DNA of 16,378 nucleotides from an uncultured Collinsella sp. (lineage in GTDB: Bacteria; Actinomycetota; Coriobacteriia; Coriobacteriales; Coriobacteriaceae), in NCBI GenBank assembly GCA_902478935.1, contig CABSMV010000034.1, positions 1 to 16,378 on the forward strand. Reading direction: 5' to 3'. The position numbers and the translations under genes are program-made. The notes under the pieces were generated by a model. The model saw only the letters and a list, made by a program, of their open reading frames with translations. It made no database searches and had not been told where the DNA came from. Shown here in pieces: positions 1 through 6,025 of this stretch (its first letter is position 1; the number at the start of each line of letters is the position of its first letter).

Positions 1-585
1 CTCGAGCAGTATGCCCCCGCGCTCGCCCCCGCCGCCCCCCGCGTCGCTCGCGTTCTCGAGGTCGGTTGCGGCACGGGCTGCATCTCGCTCTCCCTTGCCT
101 GGGAGCGCCGCGGCCACGTTACCTGCACCGCTACCGATATCGAACCGCGCGCCATCGACCTGGCCACCAAAAACCGCGACGCGCTCGGGCTTACGTCCGA
201 TGAGGTCGCCTTCAGCCTCACCAACCTGGTGAGCTCCATTTCCCGCGAAGAGTGGGGCACGTTCGACGTGCTCGTCTCCAACCCGCCTTACATCCCGACC
301 GACGTCATGCGCTCACTGCCGCACGAGGTCAAGGACTTTGAGCCCGACCTGGCGCTCGAGGGCGGCGCCGACGGCCTCGATATCTTCCGCCGCCTGCTCA
401 ACGCGGCGCCCTATATGCTGCGCGCCGGCGGTCTGTTTGCCTGCGAACTCTACGAAGGCGCCCTCGACGCCGCCGCCGAGCTCTGCCGCCAAGCGGGTCT
501 TTCGGACGTGCGCATCGTCCGCGACCTTACCGATCGCCCCCGCATCGTCCGAGCCATCGTCACCGAGCCCAAACAGCGCCAGTAA
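1..585 (+). CDS. prmC: Peptide chain release factor N5-glutamine methyltransferase (5' partial)
   Basis: The reading frame is open from base 1 and ends at TAA 583-585, so only the last 194 residues are present; the N-terminal helical domain is missing. PrmC methylates the glutamine of the GGQ motif in release factors RF1 and RF2, using S-adenosylmethionine in the cytoplasm. Visible landmarks are the SAM-binding motif I EVGCGTGC (visible residues 20-27), an acidic motif II in the region TATDIEPRAID, and the hallmark NPPY at 94-97, whose Asn and Tyr side chains hold the substrate glutamine. The family usually has about 280 residues, so roughly a third is missing. prfA normally lies just upstream and tsaC just downstream. 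Here hicAB separates prmC from tsaC. The NPPYIP context and the methyltransferase fold make the call firm. Confidence 0.93.
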   Translation, partial: LEQYAPALAPAAPRVARVLEVGCGTGCISLSLAWERRGHVTCTATDIEPRAIDLATKNRDALGLTSDEVAFSLTNLVSSISREEWGTFDVLVSNPPYIPTDVMRSLPHEVKDFEPDLALEGGADGLDIFRRLLNAAPYMLRAGGLFACELYEGALDAAAELCRQAGLSDVRIVRDLTDRPRIVRAIVTEPKQRQ

Positions 586-599
586 TATTTATTAACTGG

Positions 600-628
600 T
601 TAGCAAAAATTATAAAGTAGTTTATAAT
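600..628 (+). promoter_or_regulatory. Predicted sigma-70-type promoter of hicAB
   Basis: A consensus -10 TATAAT lies at 623-628 and a -35-like TTAGCA (4 of 6 matches to TTGACA) at 600-605, separated by exactly 17 bases. The segment is strikingly AT-rich in a GC-rich neighbourhood, and hicA starts 25 bases after the -10. This is a sequence-pattern prediction only. Confidence 0.62.
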
Positions 629-629
629 T
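608..629. promoter_or_regulatory. Perfect 9-bp inverted repeat over the hicAB promoter (candidate HicB operator)
   Basis: AATTATAAA (608-616) and TTTATAATT (621-629) are perfect inverted repeats around a GTAG spacer (617-620). The right arm contains the whole -10 element and the left arm fills the promoter spacer, so a bound protein would block RNA polymerase. HicB antitoxins are known to autoregulate their operons by binding palindromes near the promoter. That this is the HicB site is inference. Confidence 0.5.
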
Positions 630-653
630 AGGACGCCTGAAAGAGGTCGGCCC

Positions 654-839
654 ATGCAACCTCCTACCTTTCGGGAAATCATTGCCCTACTCAAGCACGA
701 TGGATTCGTGAAGGTCGCGCAAGTCGGTAGTCATGCTAAGTATGTTTCTGGTGACCGTGTTGTCACCGTGAACGGCTCTGGTAGTGATCGACCAAAGAAG
801 GGCACGTGGGCAAGTATTCGTCGCCAAGCTGGATGGTAG
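654..839 (+). CDS. hicA: HicA-family type II toxin (mRNA interferase)
   Basis: This 61-residue protein has the size and layout of HicA toxins, which adopt a double-stranded-RNA-binding-like fold and cleave mRNA in the cytoplasm. The N-terminal segment TFREIIALLKHDGF matches the family start. The catalytic His lies in GSHAKYV (His27). The C-terminal KKGTWASIRRQAGW resembles the usual family ending KGTLRSILKQAG. The ATG start has a GAGG ribosome-binding site at 643-646 with a 7-base spacer. The toxin precedes its antitoxin by 11 bases, the common toxin-first order. Codon use is visibly lower in GC than prmC or tsaC, suggesting horizontal acquisition. All expected catalytic elements are intact, so it is probably an active toxin. 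Confidence 0.88.
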   Translation: MQPPTFREIIALLKHDGFVKVAQVGSHAKYVSGDRVVTVNGSGSDRPKKGTWASIRRQAGW

Positions 840-850
840 TTGGAGGCAAA

Positions 851-1297
851 ATGAGACAGCGATTTACCTATGACTGCGTTCTCATAAAAGAAGACGACGG
901 TTACTGCGCTAGCTTCCCGCAGATTCCCGGCGCCTTTGCCGATGGCGATACGCGCGAAGAAGCGATTGCCCATGCCACCGAGGCGCTGATGGCGTTTTTG
1001 GCCGACGACCTCAACAACGGTTTGACTCCGGCAGGGTACGAACGCTCGGCCGAGGTCGTGGCCCTTTCAGTCGAAATCGACCACGAGGACGCTCGGGAAG
1101 CGGCGTGCCGAACATTTAAAGACGCAGCGCTGGACCTCAAAGTCTCCGCTCCGCGGATTACCGCGCTGGTCAAAGCCGGAAAGCTCGATGTTGAACTCGT
1201 CGACGGTCGTCGGATGATAACGATAGACAGCATCGAGCGCTACGCCGCCCAAGAACGCCACGCCGGCAGGCCTAAGAAGTTCGTGGCGGTCCAATAA
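851..1297 (+). CDS. hicB: HicB-family antitoxin with C-terminal DNA-binding domain
   Basis: The 148-residue protein would neutralise HicA and repress the operon. Residues 1 to about 60 form the HicB domain, a partial RNase H-like fold, with the typical run YDCVLIKEDDGYCASFPQIP and the following GDTREEAIAHATEAL helix. Residues about 92-135 (DAALDLKVSAPRITALVKAG and following) look like a helix-turn-helix of the excisionase/MerR-like kind, followed by a basic tail (GRPKK). I chose ATG 851 because GGAGG at 842-846 lies 4 bases upstream; an in-frame start at 806 would overlap hicA and has no such site. The inverted repeat at 608-629 is the obvious candidate operator. The closest alternative is a generic HicB-like protein without a toxin partner, which the adjacent hicA argues against. 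Confidence 0.86.
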   Translation: MRQRFTYDCVLIKEDDGYCASFPQIPGAFADGDTREEAIAHATEALMAFLADDLNNGLTPAGYERSAEVVALSVEIDHEDAREAACRTFKDAALDLKVSAPRITALVKAGKLDVELVDGRRMITIDSIERYAAQERHAGRPKKFVAVQ

Positions 1298-1431
1298 CCC
1301 CCTCACTTTCACCGACTACTACGGCCGCTCACCAAACCAACATGCGCTCTGGGCAAATGGGTTAAACGTTTCGTGCGAAAATGCCCCTCAGCAAACAAAC
1401 ATTTACCAGAGCGTAAGGGGCTGGCATACGC
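1298..1431. other. hicB-tsaC intergenic region with small palindromes
   Basis: This 134-base gap contains an AAACGTTT palindrome (1364-1371) overlapping TTTCG-TG-CGAAA (1369-1380), and a possible stem GCCCCT (1383-1388) with AGGGGC (1416-1421). The right arm of that stem covers the tsaC ribosome-binding site AAGGGG (1415-1420). I see no convincing promoter or U-tract terminator. tsaC must get its transcript from a promoter here that I cannot identify, or from hicAB or prmC read-through. Confidence 0.35.
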
Positions 1432-2175
1432 ATGCAGACGGTCTATCGGGTATACGAGGGAACGCGCGAGCCGCATCGGCTTGCCGTCGAGCGTACGGCC
1501 GAGGTGCTCGGCTGTGGCGGTCTGGCCTTGATCCCGACCGAGACCGTCTATGGTGTCGCTGTGGCAGTCAACGCCTTTTCGGACGCCGTGCCTCAAGATA
1601 CAAGCGAATTCCCATCGTGGCCGCGCGATCCGCAGGCTGCCGTCAATGGCGCCGCGGTCCCTGCGCTCGGTACCGGCTACCGCCGCATCTTTACTCTCAA
1701 GCGGCGCGAGCTCACCCAAACGGTGGCCTGGCTGGTTGATGGCGCCGAGGCCCTCGACCGCTACGGCGTGGATATCCCCGAAGAGGCTCGCGTGCTTGCC
1801 CGACGATGCTGGCCGGGCGCCCTGACTATCGTGGTCAAGGCGGCTCCCTGCGTGCCGACCTTTATGCGCGCCGCCGACGACACGGTGGCACTTCGCGCGT
1901 CGGCCTCGCCTGTGGTGCAGGCGCTCATCCGCTCCTGCGGCAGTCCACTTGCCTGTACTAGCGCCAATACGCATGGGGCGCCCTCGCCGGCAAGCTTTGC
2001 CGCCGTCGAGGGTCGCATCCTGGAGGGTGTCGATGTTGCCGTCGACGCCGGTGAGACCCCGTGTCGCGACGCCTCGACCATCGTGTCGTTCCAGCACGGC
2101 GGGCTCCAGATCCTGCGCCAAGGCGCACTTCCCGCATCAGAGATCGAGCGGGTCCTGTCCGACCCGATGCAATAG
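1432..2175 (+). CDS. tsaC: L-threonylcarbamoyladenylate synthase, YrdC/Sua5 family
   Basis: This enzyme makes threonylcarbamoyl-AMP from threonine, bicarbonate and ATP, the first step of t6A37 modification of tRNAs reading ANN codons. Conserved landmarks are the IPTETVYG loop (about 34-41), the K..R pair in TLKRRE (Lys90, Arg92), CWPGALTIV (126-134), and TSAN (176-179) of the S-x-N motif. At 247 residues it is longer than the single-domain TsaC type (about 190) but shorter than Sua5 with its extra C-terminal domain. Much of the surplus is an insertion at about 46-84, between the TETVYG motif and the K..R motif. The AAGGGG ribosome-binding site (1415-1420) is 11 bases from the ATG. glpK follows after 13 bases, suggesting co-transcription. 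The family call is firm; TsaC versus Sua5 naming is arbitrary. Confidence 0.9.
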   Translation: MQTVYRVYEGTREPHRLAVERTAEVLGCGGLALIPTETVYGVAVAVNAFSDAVPQDTSEFPSWPRDPQAAVNGAAVPALGTGYRRIFTLKRRELTQTVAWLVDGAEALDRYGVDIPEEARVLARRCWPGALTIVVKAAPCVPTFMRAADDTVALRASASPVVQALIRSCGSPLACTSANTHGAPSPASFAAVEGRILEGVDVAVDAGETPCRDASTIVSFQHGGLQILRQGALPASEIERVLSDPMQ

Positions 2176-2188
2176 AAAGGTGTAAGCG

Positions 2189-3730
2189 ATGTCGTTGAAT
2201 CTGGGCAGCCTGGGCATGGAAGATGCCTCGTTTGACTTTGGCGGTTCCTACATCATGGCGCTCGACTGCGGCACCACTTCGGTACTTGCGACCATCGTCG
2301 ACGAGTACGGATGCATCGTCGCGCAGGCACGCCGCAGCGTCAAAACCAGCTTCCCGCGTCCCGGCTGGGTGGAGCAAGACCCCATGACGGTCCTTGCCAG
2401 CCAGATCGCGGTCATGATGGAGGTCCAGTTTAAGAGCGGGATTCATTCCGACCGCATCGCCGCCATCGGTATCTCCAATCAGCGTGAGACCACGGTGGTC
2501 TGGGACCGCGTGAGCGGCCAGCCCATCTATAACGCCATCGTATGGCAGTGCCGTCGTACCGCGTCTCTAGTCGATAATTTGGTTGAGCAGGGCGCAGAAG
2601 AGCTGGTGCGCTCCCGCACGGGGCTTACGCTCGACCCGTATTTCTCGGCCTCCAAGGTGCAGTGGATTCTCGATAACGTCGACGGCGCGCGCGAGAGTGC
2701 GGCGGCGGGCGACCTTATGTTTGGCACCATCGACACGTGGCTCATCTACAATCTCACCGGTGGCCAGGTCTTTGCTACCGACTACACCAATGCTAGCCGT
2801 ACCGCACTCTTCAACATCCATACGCTCGAATGGGACGACGATCTGCTGGCGCTTTTCGACATTCCGCGCTCCATGATGCCCGAGGTTCGCTGGAGCTCGG
2901 GTGACTACGGCCGCGTCGCGAGCGATATTATGACCAACATGCCGCCCATCATGGGCGTGGCGGGCGACCAGCAGGCTTCGTTGTTCGGCCACTGCTGCTT
3001 CCATCCCGGTCAGACCAAGAACACCTACGGTACGGGCTGCTTTATGCTCATGAATACCGGTGACGAGATCGTCGAATCCAAGAACGGCCTGGTTTCCACG
3101 ATTGGTATCGCCGCGGACGGCAAGATCAGCTATGCGCTCGAGGGCTCCATTTTTGCCGCCGGCTCCACCATGAACTGGCTGCGCGACAACATGGGCATCA
3201 TCTCCAACGTGACCGAGTCGGCGCAGCTTGCCGCCTCGATTAGCGACAACGAGGGCTGCTACTTTGTTCCCGCCTTTGCGGGCTTGGGTGCTCCCTGGTG
3301 GGATCCGCATGCCCGCGGTATCGTATACGGCCTGACTGGTGCTTCGAGCCGCGCAACCATCGTGCGTGCCGCCTGCGAGTCCATGGCCTATCAGAGTTAC
3401 GACGTGCTGCGCGCCATGGAGCAGGACGTGGGGCTTACGATTGAGCGCCTGTCTGTCGACGGCGGTGCCTCACGCAACGAGTTCATCATGCAATTCCAGG
3501 CTGACCTGCTGGATATCCCCGTGCTGCAGTGCGAGACGGTCGAGACTACGGCAATCGGCGCCGCGTACCTGGCGGGCCTTGCCGTCGGCTACTGGGAGGA
3601 CTTGGAGGAGCTGGAGCAAAACGCCCAGATCGTCAAAACCTTCCATCCTCACATGTCTGCCGAGCGCCGTGAGAGCAACCTCGCTGGTTGGCGTGATGCC
3701 GTCAAGCGCTCGCTCAGCACCGCACAGTAG
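2189..3730 (+). CDS. glpK: Glycerol kinase
   Basis: GlpK phosphorylates glycerol to sn-glycerol 3-phosphate with ATP in the cytoplasm, feeding glycolysis and lipid synthesis. It is a 513-residue FGGY-family kinase. Glycerol-binding residues known from the E. coli enzyme are conserved: Arg99-Glu100 in NQRETT, Trp119 in IVWQCRRT, Tyr151 in DPYFSASK and Asp260-Gln261 in GDQQAS. The N-terminus is about 16 residues longer than in E. coli. The phosphate loop reads DCGTTSVL (26-33), where E. coli has DQGTTSSR, so a Gln and the ATP-contacting Arg are replaced by Cys27 and Leu33. I do not see the phosphorylatable His of PTS-controlled Gram-positive GlpK in the corresponding region. GAAAGG (2176-2181) is the likely ribosome-binding site. 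No glpF, glpD or glpO is adjacent. Confidence 0.95.
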   Translation: MSLNLGSLGMEDASFDFGGSYIMALDCGTTSVLATIVDEYGCIVAQARRSVKTSFPRPGWVEQDPMTVLASQIAVMMEVQFKSGIHSDRIAAIGISNQRETTVVWDRVSGQPIYNAIVWQCRRTASLVDNLVEQGAEELVRSRTGLTLDPYFSASKVQWILDNVDGARESAAAGDLMFGTIDTWLIYNLTGGQVFATDYTNASRTALFNIHTLEWDDDLLALFDIPRSMMPEVRWSSGDYGRVASDIMTNMPPIMGVAGDQQASLFGHCCFHPGQTKNTYGTGCFMLMNTGDEIVESKNGLVSTIGIAADGKISYALEGSIFAAGSTMNWLRDNMGIISNVTESAQLAASISDNEGCYFVPAFAGLGAPWWDPHARGIVYGLTGASSRATIVRAACESMAYQSYDVLRAMEQDVGLTIERLSVDGGASRNEFIMQFQADLLDIPVLQCETVETTAIGAAYLAGLAVGYWEDLEELEQNAQIVKTFHPHMSAERRESNLAGWRDAVKRSLSTAQ

Positions 3731-3773
3731 GGCTGCGACGGGTCACTCAATACAGCAAACCGCTAAACTTATG

Positions 3774-3830
3774 CATGGCGCGCGGCGGCAACATCGCTGT
3801 GCGCCATGTCAGCAAGGCCGTTTTGCGGCC
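3774..3830 (+). promoter_or_regulatory. Paired hairpins in the upp leader
   Basis: CATGGCGC (3774-3781) pairs perfectly with GCGCCATG (3801-3808) across 19 bases. A second hairpin, GGCCG (3816-3820) with CGGCC (3826-3830), follows directly. Neither has a U-tract, so they are not convincing terminators. They lie between glpK and the upp ribosome-binding site. A leader or mRNA-stability role is possible. I recognise no PyrR-binding consensus. Confidence 0.3.
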
Positions 3831-3853
3831 GCAACGAAAGGGGCAATCAACCC

Positions 3854-4501
3854 ATGACCGTTACCTACGATGCGTCTCGCGTGACGCTTGTCGACCATCC
3901 GCTCGTCCAGCACAAGCTGTCGATCCTGCGCGATAAGTCGACCGGCGCCAACCAGTTTCGGCAGCTCGTGCGCGAGCTTGCGCTTTTTGACGGCTACGAG
4001 GCCATGCGCGACCTGCCCATGGAAGACGTCGAAGTCGAGACCCCCATCACTACCGCCACGTTTAAGCAGCTTGCCGGCAAGAAGCTCGCCATCGTTCCCA
4101 TCCTGCGTGCCGGTCTTGGCATGGTCGACGGCATCCTCGACCTGGTGCCCTCTGCCCGCGTGGGCCACATTGGCATGGAGCGCGACGAGGTCACCCACGA
4201 ACCGCATGAGTATTACTGCAAGATGCCCAAGGATATCGACCAGCGCATCTGCCTGGTCGTCGACCCCATGCTCGCCACGGGTGGCTCAGCCGAGATGGCT
4301 ATTAGCTACCTGCGCGAGCGCGGTGTCAAGGACATCCGCATGCTGTGCATCGTCGCCGCGCCCGAGGGTCTCAAGTCACTGACCGAAAAGGACCCCGACG
4401 TACATATTTATACGTGCGCCATCGATGACCATCTCAACGAGGCCGCCTACATCGTTCCCGGCCTGGGTGATGCTGGTGACCGTATTTACGGAACGCTCTA
4501 A
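3854..4501 (+). CDS. upp: Uracil phosphoribosyltransferase
   Basis: Upp converts uracil and PRPP to UMP and pyrophosphate, the main route of uracil salvage. The 215 residues match the bacterial UPRT length of about 209. Diagnostic segments are DHPLVQHKLSILRD near the N-terminus, PILRAGLGMVDG in the middle, the PRPP-binding loop VDPMLATGGSA (136-146), and the C-terminal GLGDAGDRIYGT that holds uracil. ATG 3854 was chosen because GAAAGGGG (3836-3843) lies 10 bases upstream. The in-frame ATG at 3806 would add 16 unconserved residues and falls inside a hairpin. The gene stands alone, 123 bases after glpK and 281 before atpI. Confidence 0.96.
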   Translation: MTVTYDASRVTLVDHPLVQHKLSILRDKSTGANQFRQLVRELALFDGYEAMRDLPMEDVEVETPITTATFKQLAGKKLAIVPILRAGLGMVDGILDLVPSARVGHIGMERDEVTHEPHEYYCKMPKDIDQRICLVVDPMLATGGSAEMAISYLRERGVKDIRMLCIVAAPEGLKSLTEKDPDVHIYTCAIDDHLNEAAYIVPGLGDAGDRIYGTL

Positions 4502-4782
4502 GCACTGAGCGATATCGGTTGCAGCCGCAAATACGAAGAAACGGTGCGCGCGGGCGAGCAAAAGACGTCTGCGCGCACTCCTGTTAACGGACGTTTTGCC
4601 CTGCAGGGTTCGAGAAAAACGTATTACCGTACCTGCGGCATAAAGAAGGTCTTAAGAAAACGAACAGGTGCGTATTAACCGATGCTTTTTCGGTTGTACT
4701 TTAGCGATTGGCTCGTACAATAGTCACCAATGTTTGGCGGGAACTGTTCTGTAAAGCGTTAAAAAGGAAAGTGAGGACGCCA
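4502..4782 (+). other. Structured intergenic region and leader upstream of the atp operon
   Basis: This gap has three notable elements. GTGCGCGC (4544-4551) pairs perfectly with GCGCGCAC (4571-4578) across 19 bases; no U-run follows, so it is at best a weak upp terminator. ACGTTTT (4591-4597) pairs with AAAACGT (4616-4622), enclosing the 10-bp palindrome CCCTGCAGGG (4599-4608). A direct repeat CGTATTA occurs at 4620-4626 and 4671-4677. The right part is AT-richer and carries the probable atp promoter (4694-4721). No supported ORF or recognised RNA family is visible. Confidence 0.5.
4694..4721 (+). promoter_or_regulatory. Candidate promoter of the ATP synthase operon
   Basis: TACAAT (4716-4721) is a good -10. 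TTGTAC (4694-4699), 16 bases upstream, shares the leading TTG with the -35 consensus. TTGTAC and GTACAA (4715-4720) are also perfect inverted repeats, so the same bases could form an operator. It lies 61 bases before the atpI start. Confidence 0.42.
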
Positions 4783-5094
4783 GTGTTTCAGATAGCCGAT
4801 CTGCTCGCTATCGTTGCAGGCGCCATCGCGGGCGCGGTCGCCTTTCTTCCCTTTGTTTTTACGCTCAAGCCGGTTCTTGACGATAAGCAGAATGCGGACA
4901 TGCTCAAGGGCATGGTGAGTCTCGCGGTCTCGGCGATTGCGTTGCTTGTCTTTACCCTGGTCGTGTTCGCGTTGTTCGGAGAGGCGTTTCGTATGTTCCT
5001 CTTGGGCGAGGCGATCGGCTTCGTGGCCTTTATGGCCGCCTGCACGGTCCGTGTCGCCAAGGTACTGCGGGATCCTCATGAGGTCGAAAGGTAA
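4783..5094 (+). CDS. atpI: AtpI-like small membrane protein of the ATP synthase operon
   Basis: The 103-residue protein is almost entirely hydrophobic with three likely transmembrane helices (about 6-29, 44-66 and 69-92) and a basic C-terminal tail. Its place immediately before atpB matches AtpI, a poorly conserved accessory protein reported to help c-ring assembly or Mg2+ supply in other bacteria. The identification rests on position and topology, not on motifs. I chose GTG 4783 because GAGGA (4773-4777) is 5 bases upstream. GTG 4771 is in frame but its nearest purine-rich site is too close. A TTG at 4708 would begin inside the promoter. The stop lies 3 bases before the atpB start, so the two genes are closely coupled. 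Confidence 0.62.
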   Translation: MFQIADLLAIVAGAIAGAVAFLPFVFTLKPVLDDKQNADMLKGMVSLAVSAIALLVFTLVVFALFGEAFRMFLLGEAIGFVAFMAACTVRVAKVLRDPHEVER

Positions 5095-5097
5095 GTC

Positions 5098-5901
5098 GTG
5101 GAAATTTTTGAAAAGCTGCCCGATGAGATTAATCATCTGGTTAGCGAGTTCAGCTCCACCCCCGTCGTGGGCGATCTGAGCTGCGGTATCACGCAGTACT
5201 CGTTTTGGCTGATCGTCTCCACGATCGTGCTCCTGATCGTCCTGGCCGTGTTCAAGAAGAAGCAGACCCTGGTTCCCAAGGGCTTCTTCGTCAACGGTTT
5301 CGAGTACATCATCGAGTACGTCGAGAACGATATCGGCAAGGGCGTCGTGGGTGAGAACTGGAAGAAGCACTTCCCGTTCCTGTGCTCGCTTTTCCTGTTC
5401 ATCCTGATCAATAACATGATCGGCCTGATCCCGGGAATGAAGCCCGGCACCGGCGCTATCGGCTCCACCGCCGCGCTCGCCATCTTCGCTTTCGTGTACT
5501 TCATCTACTACGGATGCAAGGCTCACGGCGTGATCGGCTACATCAAGAGCCTCGCCCCGGAGGGCGTGAGCTTCCCGATGAACGTGCTTGTGTGGGTCGT
5601 CGAGCTCTTTTCGACCTTCCTGCGCCTTATCACGCTCGCCGTCCGTCTGTTCTGCAACATGTTCGCAGGACACGTGGTCATGGGTTCGTTCGCCATCATG
5701 GCGAGCATGTTCATGCAGCCGCTGCTTCAGCAGGCTTCCGCGGCCCACGCCGTTGGCGCCCTGCCTTCGCTTGCCTGGCTTGCCATCCTCATCCTGATCT
5801 ACGCGATCGAGCTTGTGGTCGGCGCCATCCAGGCCTACGTCTTCACGGTCCTTACCGCCGTGTATGTCTCCGAGGCAGAGGAGGTCGCGGAGGAGGAGTA
5901 G
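5098..5901 (+). CDS. atpB: ATP synthase Fo subunit a
   Basis: Subunit a forms the two half-channels of the membrane motor and, with the c-ring, converts proton flow into rotation. The 267-residue protein has multiple hydrophobic helices. The essential Arg (E. coli Arg210) is Arg183 in LAVRLFCNMFAGH. The adjacent half-channel pair is His192 (in AGH) and Glu238 (in IELVVGAIQAYVF), the reverse of E. coli Glu219/His245 and the arrangement seen in mitochondria and many other bacteria. Cys186 replaces the Gly of the common RLFGN motif. It starts with GTG 5098, with AAAGG (5087-5091) 6 bases upstream. The C-terminus is acidic (EAEEVAEEE). Confidence 0.95.
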   Translation: MEIFEKLPDEINHLVSEFSSTPVVGDLSCGITQYSFWLIVSTIVLLIVLAVFKKKQTLVPKGFFVNGFEYIIEYVENDIGKGVVGENWKKHFPFLCSLFLFILINNMIGLIPGMKPGTGAIGSTAALAIFAFVYFIYYGCKAHGVIGYIKSLAPEGVSFPMNVLVWVVELFSTFLRLITLAVRLFCNMFAGHVVMGSFAIMASMFMQPLLQQASAAHAVGALPSLAWLAILILIYAIELVVGAIQAYVFTVLTAVYVSEAEEVAEEE

Positions 5902-6025
5902 TCTTCCGTTCGCGCCTCAAAGGTAAGGCAATTCGTTAAACCGCCGGTGCCCGTACCCATGGAGCCCGGCAGTTATAAAAAGGTTATCCTGCGTGAAATA
6001 AGACACGCACGACAAAGGAGGAATC
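5902..6025 (+). promoter_or_regulatory. atpB-atpE intercistronic leader with strong SD site
   Basis: The 124-base gap is far longer than other spacers in the operon. Its second half is AT-rich and holds a stem TGCGTG (5990-5995) with CACGCA (6004-6009) and an 8-base loop. Six bases later comes the strongest ribosome-binding site in the window, AAGGAGG (6015-6021). A weaker stem is GCCGG (5943-5947) with CCGGC (5966-5970). In E. coli the segment before atpE is a translational enhancer that raises synthesis of the multicopy c subunit. A similar role here is inference. TATAAA (5974-5979) has no acceptable -35. Confidence 0.4.

Noticed and set aside
806..850. Earlier in-frame start for hicB
   Set aside because: It would overlap hicA, lacks an SD site, and the added residues are unlike HicB; ATG 851 has GGAGG.
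3806..3853. Earlier ATG for upp
   Set aside because: It adds residues absent from the family and lies in a hairpin; the SD precedes ATG 3854.
4708..4782. TTG start giving a longer AtpI
   Set aside because: It begins inside the predicted promoter; GTG 4783 has a proper SD site.
5974..5979. TATAAA as an internal promoter before atpE
   Set aside because: There is no acceptable -35 at 16-18 bases; AT-richness alone explains it.
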